Below, piece by piece: positions 5,259 through 9,894 of a stretch of 9,894 bases of DNA (within the stretch, counting starts at the first letter, position 1; every line of letters begins with the position of its first letter). This stretch comes from Chloroflexota bacterium (GTDB lineage Bacteria; Chloroflexota; Dehalococcoidia; Lucifugimonadales; Australimonadaceae): positions 1 to 9,894 of the forward strand of contig JAPPFU010000258.1 in NCBI GenBank assembly GCA_028875085.1, in the 5' to 3' direction. The translations under genes and the position numbers were made by a program. Under the pieces are notes generated by a model, which was given only the letters and a program-made list of their open reading frames with translations, had not been told where the DNA came from and ran no database searches.

Positions 5259-7058
5259 CTACTCGGCGGGGGCGACGGCGATGCCCAGTTCGTCCAGTTG
5301 AGCGGGCGGGACGGGGGCGGGCGTTCGGAAGAGCGGGTCTACGCCCGTCTGCGTCTTGGGGAAGGCGATGACGTCGCGGATCGACTCCGCGCGCCCCGCC
5401 AGCAACATCACCAGGCGGTCGATGCCCGGCGCGATGCCTCCGTGCGGCGGCGCGCCGTACTCCAATGCGCCCAGCAGTTGGCCGAACCGCTCCTCCATCT
5501 GCTCCGCCGTATAGCCGAGGAAGCGCATAACGCGCTCCTGGCGCTCGCGGTTGTGAATGCGGATGCTGCCCGACGCCAGCTCCATACCGTTGGCCACCAG
5601 GTCGTAGTGCCTGGCGCGGATCGCGCCGGGGTCGGATTCCAACAGCGGCCAATGCTCCTCGCGCGGCGCGGTGAAGAGGTGGTGCGACGGCAGCCACGTT
5701 TCCTCTTCGGCGTCCCACTCGAACAGCGGGAAGTCGGTGACGAACGCGAACGCCAGCAGGTTGGGGTCGGCCAGGCCCAGCCGCCGCCCCATCTCGTTGC
5801 GAAGTTGGGAGAGGGCGGTGTTAACGGTGGGCGCGTCGCCCGCCGCGATGAGGATCAGGTCGCCAGGCGCCGCGCCCGTGCGTTCGGCGAATCCCTTCAC
5901 CTCGTCCGGCGTGAGGAAGCGCGCCAGGGGCGAGCGGACATGCTCCATCGTCAGCGTGTCGAGCGACGTGGCGGCGCCGTCGATGGCGATGGGCAGCAGG
6001 CCTCGCGCGCCCCTGGTCTGCGCGAAGGCCGTCAGTTCGTCGGTCTGGCGGCGCGAGTAGCCCGCGCACCCCGGCGCCGCGAACCCTTTGACGATTCCCC
6101 CCGCCTCCACCGCTCCGCGCAGTGCCTGCGCTTCCGACGCTCGCGCCAACTCCGTTAGGTCGGCCAGTTCGAGGCCGAAGCGCAGGTCGGGCTTATCCGT
6201 CCCGTAGCGCTCCATCACGTCATCGTAGCGCAGGCGGGGGAATGGGCTGAGCACCCGGCGTTCCGGCGCGACCTCGGCGATCATCCGCGTGTACAACTCC
6301 TCGATCAGCCCGAGCACGTCCTCCTCGTCCACGAAGGACATCTCGAGGTCGAGTTGCGTATGTTCGAACTGGCGGTCGCCGCGCAGGTCTTCGTCGCGGA
6401 AGCACCGCGCAATCTGGAAGTAGCGCTCGAACCCTGCGACCATCAGCAACTGCTTGAGTTGCTGCGGCGATTGAGGCAGGGCGTAGAAGGCGCCGGGGTG
6501 CAAGCGGCTCGGAACTAGGAAGTCGCGCGCGCCCTCCGGCGTCGCCTTGATGAGGATCGGCGTCTCGATCTCCACGAAGCCGCGGTCGTCGAGGAAGCGG
6601 CGGATATAGGCGACGACGCGGTGGCGCAGCACGATGTTGTCGTGCATCGAAGCCGTGCGCAGGTCGAGGTAGCGGTAGCGCAGCCGCAGCAACTCATCCG
6701 CCTGCCCCTCTTGCGTCAAGTCGAAGGGCGGCGTCTTCGATTCGTTCAGCACCTGCGCCGCGCGAGCGAGCACCTCCACGGCGCCGGTGGGGATGTTGGG
6801 GTTCTCCGCCCCGGCGGGGCGCTTGCGCACGATGCCCGTTACGGAGACGACCCACTCCGAGCGCAGCGACTCCGCGACGCCGTGCGCCTCCGCCGAATCT
6901 TCCGGATGGAAGACCACCTGCGCGACGCCGTCCGCGGCGCGCCGGGCGCTGAACACCAGGCCGCCGTGGTCGCGCCGCCGGGGGCCCCCCCCGGCGAGGC
7001 CGCCTTCTTGCCCGTCGTGTTCGGGGCGCAGGCCGCCGCAGGAGATGGTCTTCTGCAC
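5259..7058 (-). CDS. aspS: Aspartyl-tRNA synthetase, probably non-discriminating, with an anomalous OB-fold
   Basis: This 599-aa class IIb synthetase charges tRNA(Asp) with aspartate. It has the bacterial-type order: an anticodon-binding OB-fold (about 1-105), a catalytic core and an inserted GAD domain (about 285-415). Motif 1 is near FVEIETPIL at 161-169. Motif 2 is FRDEDLRGDRQ at 220-230. Motif 3 is GGIAPGIDRLVMLLAG at 540-555 with R548. H31 (in RRRDHGG) and G83 (in RPAGAEN) match positions that are His and Gly in non-discriminating enzymes, so it may also make Asp-tRNA(Asn) for GatCAB; this is inference. In the OB-fold the near-universal WVH and DLRD read GGP (24-26) and ARRA (38-41), without a frame change. 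After motif 2 the usual QPEFTQ reads QFEHTQ. The GTG start at 7058 gives the standard N-terminus, but no SD is visible. The gene follows the 75-aa membrane-protein gene by 22 bases. Confidence 0.93.
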   Translation of the reverse strand: MQKTISCGGLRPEHDGQEGGLAGGGPRRRDHGGLVFSARRAADGVAQVVFHPEDSAEAHGVAESLRSEWVVSVTGIVRKRPAGAENPNIPTGAVEVLARAAQVLNESKTPPFDLTQEGQADELLRLRYRYLDLRTASMHDNIVLRHRVVAYIRRFLDDRGFVEIETPILIKATPEGARDFLVPSRLHPGAFYALPQSPQQLKQLLMVAGFERYFQIARCFRDEDLRGDRQFEHTQLDLEMSFVDEEDVLGLIEELYTRMIAEVAPERRVLSPFPRLRYDDVMERYGTDKPDLRFGLELADLTELARASEAQALRGAVEAGGIVKGFAAPGCAGYSRRQTDELTAFAQTRGARGLLPIAIDGAATSLDTLTMEHVRSPLARFLTPDEVKGFAERTGAAPGDLILIAAGDAPTVNTALSQLRNEMGRRLGLADPNLLAFAFVTDFPLFEWDAEEETWLPSHHLFTAPREEHWPLLESDPGAIRARHYDLVANGMELASGSIRIHNRERQERVMRFLGYTAEQMEERFGQLLGALEYGAPPHGGIAPGIDRLVMLLAGRAESIRDVIAFPKTQTGVDPLFRTPAPVPPAQLDELGIAVAPAE

Positions 7059-7080
7059 GTGGAGGCCGCTCGGCGCGCCG

Positions 7081-7308
7081 CTACATCTCGCCGGCGGCGT
7101 CGTTGTTGGGCAAGCCGTGGCCGTGGCCCCGGTGCAGGGCGTCGTGCAGGCGGTGGAGCGCGCCGGGCACGCCCTGCGTTTCGCCCGATTCGGCTTGGGC
7201 GATGACCTGGTCGAGCCCCTCTTCGACGGCCTCCAGCAGCCGCTTGGCGCCAAGCACCATGATTGCCAGCCACACGAAGCGCAGCAGCAGACGAATCGTT
7301 CCGAGCAC
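7081..7308 (-). CDS. Small membrane protein with His-rich tail, function unknown
   Basis: I do not recognise this 75-aa protein. Residues 2-21 (LGTIRLLLRFVWLAIMVLGA) form one likely membrane helix. An amphipathic stretch follows at about 22-40. The C-terminal tail contains H52, H55, H59, H62 and H64, a spacing that could bind a metal. The gene is supported by a GTG start with a perfect AGGAGG SD 8 bases upstream (7322-7317), by a plausible hydrophobic-then-charged layout, and by its position as first gene before aspS, 22 bases from the aspS GTG. It is divergent from lysR. It could be a lineage-specific protein conserved next to aspS. A chance open frame is less likely given the SD. Confidence 0.62.
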   Translation of the reverse strand: MLGTIRLLLRFVWLAIMVLGAKRLLEAVEEGLDQVIAQAESGETQGVPGALHRLHDALHRGHGHGLPNNDAAGEM

Positions 7309-7316
7309 GGGGCTTA

Positions 7317-7322
7317 CCTCCT
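7317..7322 (-). promoter_or_regulatory. Perfect SD of the small membrane protein gene
   Basis: AGGAGG on the minus strand lies 8 bases before the GTG at 7308. It is the strongest evidence that this short gene is translated. Confidence 0.7.
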
Positions 7323-7334
7323 GGCCATGCGAGC

Positions 7335-7346
7335 ATCTTAACCATA
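7335..7346 (-). promoter_or_regulatory. Possible -10 region for the small membrane protein-aspS operon
   Basis: Two adjacent weak -10 candidates, TATGGT (7346-7341) and TAAGAT (7340-7335), occur on the minus strand, each 4 of 6 to consensus. Use of TAAGAT would give about 20 bases of leader before the GTG. No -35 is clear. Confidence 0.25.
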
Positions 7347-7378
7347 GCGCACCCGCGCCCGCATTCCAACGGGCGCAA

Positions 7379-7393
7379 GGCGCTCCAAGCGCC
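7379..7393. promoter_or_regulatory. Palindrome in the divergent lysR promoter region, possible operator
   Basis: GGCGCT, CCA and AGCGCC form a perfect 6-bp inverted repeat between the two divergent promoters. LysR-type regulators often bind dyads in such a position, but the usual T-N11-A form is not evident. In such GC-rich DNA a palindrome like this can arise by chance. Confidence 0.25.
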
Positions 7394-7415
7394 GTTCCCG
7401 CCGCTACCCGCCTAT

Positions 7416-7424
7416 TGCTATGCT
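7416..7424 (+). promoter_or_regulatory. Extended -10 element of the lysR-type gene promoter
   Basis: TGC followed by TATGCT (7419-7424) fits an extended -10. The predicted start near 7431 gives about 27 bases of leader with AAGGAGG at 7438-7444. That SD sits 13 bases from the ATG at 7458, longer than usual. Confidence 0.45.
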
Positions 7425-7457
7425 CTATGGCGGAGGCAAGGAGGCCCCGGCGCGGAT

Positions 7458-8432
7458 ATGGAGTTAGGCCAGTTGGAAGCGTTCACCGAGGTGGTGCGCG
7501 CCCGCTCCTTCAGCAAGGCGGCGCGCGCCATGGGGCTGACGCAGCCGTCCCTCAGCGCCCGCATCATCTCCATCGAAAAGGAGTTGGGCGAGACGCTGTT
7601 CCACCGCATGGGGCGGGGCGTGCGCCTGACCGAATCGGGCCGCGCGCTGCTGCCTTACGTCGAGCGCGCCCTCGATTCGCTGCGCAACGGGCGCGAGGCG
7701 CTGGAGGCGAGCCGCAACGCCGCTGTGGGCCGCCTCCGCATCGGCGCGGCGCGCGCAGTGTCGGCGTACGTCCTCCCCGGCATCGTCCAAGCCTTCCGCG
7801 AGCGCTACCCGGGCGTCGAAGTCGCCATCAAGACGGGACGATCGAGCCAGGTGTTCGAGATGGTGTTGCGCGAGGAGATACAGGTCGGCGTCAGCAGAGC
7901 ATTCCACCACCCGGAGGTTGCCACGAAGCACCTGTACGACGAGCAGGTGGTGCTGGTCACCCATCCTGAGCACCCGTTCGCCAAGGCGGGGGAGGCGAGC
8001 ATCTACGAGGTGGGGCGCGAGCCGCTGATCGTCTACGACAAGGAGAGCACCTACTTCCAACTTATCGACCGCGTCTGCCGCGAGGCCGGCATCCTGCCCA
8101 GCATCACGATGGACCTCGACTCCATCGAGGCCACCAAGCGCATGATCGAGCGCGGCCTCGGCCTCAGCTTCCTGCCGCTGAACGCTCTGCGCCGCGAGTT
8201 GGCGCAGGGGATCCTCGCCCGCGTCGAACTCCGCGAGGGCCACCGCGTTACTCTCCCCACGGCCGCGATGGTACGGCGCGACGGCGCTTACGGCGCGATT
8301 CTCACCGCCTTCCTAGACTTGCTTGACGAACTCTACCCTCAGCCCGAAGAGACGGCGCCGGATAGCGGCGCGTATCCGCTCAATCGGTTATCATCGGATG
8401 AAGCGACGCACTCCGCGCCTCGTTCCAAGTAG
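7458..8432 (+). CDS. LysR-type transcriptional regulator
   Basis: This 324-aa protein has the LysR layout. An N-terminal winged helix-turn-helix at about 1-59 contains LEAFTEVVRARSFSKAARAM, LTQPSLSARI and LGETLFHRMGRGVRLTESG. A linker helix follows at about 60-88. A periplasmic-binding-like effector domain starts at VGRLRIGAARAVSAYVLPGI (about 90) and runs to about 292. The effector domain resembles the CysL/CbbR-like groups, but no ligand can be named. The last 25-30 residues (Pro/Glu/Ser-rich) extend beyond the usual length, and their coding DNA contains the apparent tig promoter. The ATG at 7458 gives the standard MELGQLEAF start. Its SD AAGGAGG is 13 bases away. The regulator is divergent from the small membrane protein-aspS operon and immediately precedes tig. 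Neither is a classic LysR target, so its regulon is unknown. Confidence 0.92.
   Translation: MELGQLEAFTEVVRARSFSKAARAMGLTQPSLSARIISIEKELGETLFHRMGRGVRLTESGRALLPYVERALDSLRNGREALEASRNAAVGRLRIGAARAVSAYVLPGIVQAFRERYPGVEVAIKTGRSSQVFEMVLREEIQVGVSRAFHHPEVATKHLYDEQVVLVTHPEHPFAKAGEASIYEVGREPLIVYDKESTYFQLIDRVCREAGILPSITMDLDSIEATKRMIERGLGLSFLPLNALRRELAQGILARVELREGHRVTLPTAAMVRRDGAYGAILTAFLDLLDELYPQPEETAPDSGAYPLNRLSSDEATHSAPRSK
8389..8394 (+). promoter_or_regulatory. Possible tig promoter -10 inside the end of the lysR-type gene
   Basis: TATCAT sits 39 bases before the tig GTG and inside the last codons of the regulator. Transcription would start near 8401. It repeats the -10 word seen before folD and the ridA-like gene; no -35 is recognisable. 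Confidence 0.35.
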
Positions 8433-8433
8433 C

Positions 8434-9855
8434 GTGAAGGTCTCCACCGAGCAACGCCCCTCCCGCGAAGCCGTGCTTACGGTGGAGTTGGAGCCTGGCG
8501 AGGCGGAGCCTTACCTAGAGCGCGCCTACAAGCAGGTCGTCGGCAAGCTCGACATCCCCGGATTCCGCAAGGGCAAGGCGCCCCGCCGCATCGTCGAGCA
8601 GCTCTACGGGCGCGACTACCTCGCCAATCAGGCGCTCGACTTCATGCTCCCCGAACTCACGGGGCGGGCGATGGAGCAGGAGGCGCTCGAACCGGGCGAC
8701 CTGCCGGCTATCTCGCTGGACACGCTCGAACTCGACCCCCTCAAGTACACGGCCACGGTGCCCCTGCGCCCGCAGGTGGACCTGGGCGCGTACCGCAACG
8801 TGCGCGTCCCCAAGGAGCGTGTGCGCGTCGGCAAGGCGCAGGTCGACCAGGCGCTGGAAGACCTGGCCAACGCCACCGCGCCGTGGGAGCCGGTGGACGG
8901 CCCTCCCGCCTACGGCGACCTGCTGAACATCACCGCGCACGGCGCCTACTACTCCGAAGAGCACGGCCACGATCACAACCTGATCGCCAGCGAAAAGCAG
9001 GACTTCATCCCTCGCGAAAACTCCCGCACGCCCGTGCCCGGCTTCGGCGCCAAATTGCTCGAACTGGCCGTCGAGCAGGAGACGGAGTTCGAGATAGCCG
9101 TGCCGGACGATTTCGAGAACACCGAAGTCGCCGGGAAGACGGCGCGCTTCAGCGTCACCCTGCACTCCGTCAAACGCAAGGTTCCCGCCCCCATCGACGA
9201 CGAGTTCGCCAAGGGCGTAGGCGACGGCTACGACACGCTCAAGGAGTTGCGGGCGGCGGTCAAAGGCGACCTGGAGCAACAGGAGACTGAGCACGCCGAG
9301 GCTCGCCACAAGGAAGAGGCCATCGGCAAGGTGATTGACGGCGCCGTGGTGGAGGTCTCGCCCCTCATCGTCGAGCGAGAGACCGACCGCTACCTGATGG
9401 ACTTCCAGGAGGCTCACCGCACGGGCCGCATGACCATCCAGTACTACCAGCAGTATCTCGCCTGGGCGGGCAAGACCCAGGAAGAGATACGCGAGGACGC
9501 GCGCGCCAGCGCCGAACAGCGCCTGCGCCGCGCGCTGGTGCTCCGCGAACTGGTCGAGGAGTGCGGCGCGGCGGCCGGCGCCGAAGAGGTAGACGCCGAG
9601 ATCGAGCGCATGGCCTCCGAGCCGGGCGCCGACGCCAAGCGCGTCCGCGAGGTGTTCCGCGAACAGTCCACCAAGGACGCCCTGCGCCGTATGCTAGAAG
9701 AGCGCAAGGTCGTGGACACCGTCGCCGCCATCGCCGCAGGTGGGGCCGAGGCCGACCCGCCGAACGAGAGCGGCGACGAACAGGATCCCGCCGAGCAGAA
9801 CGATCCGGAAGCCCCGGACGAGCAACAACCCGAGGAGAAGGCGACCGATGCATGA
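8434..9855 (+). CDS. tig: Trigger factor (ribosome-associated chaperone and peptidyl-prolyl isomerase)
   Basis: The 473-aa product is trigger factor, which docks at the ribosome exit tunnel and shelters nascent chains. The N-terminal ribosome-binding domain (about 1-115) carries the signature GFRKGKAPR at 43-51. An FKBP-type PPIase domain follows (about 150-250, with GDLLNI and TPVPGFGAKLLEL). The C-terminal helical chaperone domain spans about 255-432. The last 35-40 residues are an acidic, low-complexity tail. The GTG at 8434 gives the standard MKVSTEQRPSREAVLTVE start. An ATG at 8398 would add 12 basic residues inside lysR. Neither start has an SD, and only one base separates the regulator stop from the GTG, so re-initiation coupling is likely. 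It overlaps clpP by 8 bases, the common tig-clpP order. Confidence 0.95.
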   Translation: MKVSTEQRPSREAVLTVELEPGEAEPYLERAYKQVVGKLDIPGFRKGKAPRRIVEQLYGRDYLANQALDFMLPELTGRAMEQEALEPGDLPAISLDTLELDPLKYTATVPLRPQVDLGAYRNVRVPKERVRVGKAQVDQALEDLANATAPWEPVDGPPAYGDLLNITAHGAYYSEEHGHDHNLIASEKQDFIPRENSRTPVPGFGAKLLELAVEQETEFEIAVPDDFENTEVAGKTARFSVTLHSVKRKVPAPIDDEFAKGVGDGYDTLKELRAAVKGDLEQQETEHAEARHKEEAIGKVIDGAVVEVSPLIVERETDRYLMDFQEAHRTGRMTIQYYQQYLAWAGKTQEEIREDARASAEQRLRRALVLRELVEECGAAAGAEEVDAEIERMASEPGADAKRVREVFREQSTKDALRRMLEERKVVDTVAAIAAGGAEADPPNESGDEQDPAEQNDPEAPDEQQPEEKATDA

Positions 9856-9894
9856 CCCCATCGACCGAGCGATGAACATCATCCCTATGGTGAT
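9848..9894 (+). CDS. clpP: ATP-dependent Clp protease proteolytic subunit, N-terminus only
   Basis: Only 15 full codons are visible before the right edge: MHDPIDRAMNIIPMV followed by a partial codon. The MNIIPMVI wording is the usual mature N-terminus of ClpP, the serine protease subunit that pairs with ClpX or ClpC. The position just after tig is the typical place for clpP. The ATG at 9848 has AAGG 6 bases upstream (and GAGGAG 10 bases upstream) and overlaps the tig stop by 8 bases. An in-frame ATG at 9872 is an alternative start or the processing point. The active-site residues lie outside the window. Confidence 0.8.
   Translation, partial: MHDPIDRAMNIIPMV

Noticed and set aside
5001..6158. 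385-aa plus-strand open frame covering the palindrome, terminator cluster and aspS
   Set aside because: It runs antisense to aspS, with Arg/Gly-rich sequence and no motif.
7059..7253. N-terminal extension of aspS to 664 aa
   Set aside because: The extra residues overlap the small membrane protein gene and are Thr/Arg/Ala-rich. The GTG at 7058 gives the normal AspRS N-terminus.
8515..9417. 300-aa minus-strand open frame opposite tig
   Set aside because: It is a mirror of the tig codon bias in GC-rich DNA. The tig frame has clear family motifs throughout.

Overview
This is a GC-rich, gene-dense bacterial window. It carries housekeeping genes in short operons on both strands. GTG and TTG starts are common, and most genes have clear Shine-Dalgarno (SD) sites. 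Protein style and the tig-clpP pair suggest a Chloroflexota genome, perhaps Dehalococcoidia-like and possibly a metagenome assembly. That placement comes from family resemblance read by eye, not from a search.

Layout. (1) 2-367 (+): the 3' end of an inositol-monophosphatase-family gene, probably a HisN-type histidinol phosphatase. (2) 376-3133 (-): a three-gene operon read acpS, nnrE/nnrD fusion (NAD(P)H-hydrate repair), then a two-domain VOC protein. acpS and nnrDE overlap by a GTGA, and the VOC gene starts a few bases after the nnrDE stop. (3) 3205-4095 (+): folD, divergent from acpS, with a TTG start fixed by an AAGGAG. (4) 4096-4509: no credible gene. It holds a folD terminator and an array of GGGAC words about 10-11 bp apart arranged as an inverted repeat. 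(5) 4510-4971 (-): a RidA-family gene. (6) 4972-5258: a ridA promoter, a 29-bp palindrome and a hairpin/terminator cluster behind aspS. (7) 5259-7308 (-): an unrecognised 75-aa membrane protein with a His-rich tail, followed by aspS. (8) 7309-7457: a divergent promoter region. (9) 7458-9894 (+): a LysR-type regulator, tig (trigger factor) and the first codons of clpP.

The genes fit core physiology: histidine synthesis, activation of acyl carrier protein, cofactor and reactive-metabolite repair (NnrDE, RidA), one-carbon folate metabolism, Asp-tRNA charging (probably non-discriminating) and protein folding/proteolysis. I see no mobile element, CRISPR array, tRNA or rRNA, and no clearly new multi-gene system.

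The most useful anomalies are these: a block in the aspS OB-fold where near-universal residues are replaced through apparent A-to-C and T-to-G changes; the GGGAC array; the His-rich small membrane protein; and an acpS promoter placed so that its mRNA would be almost leaderless.
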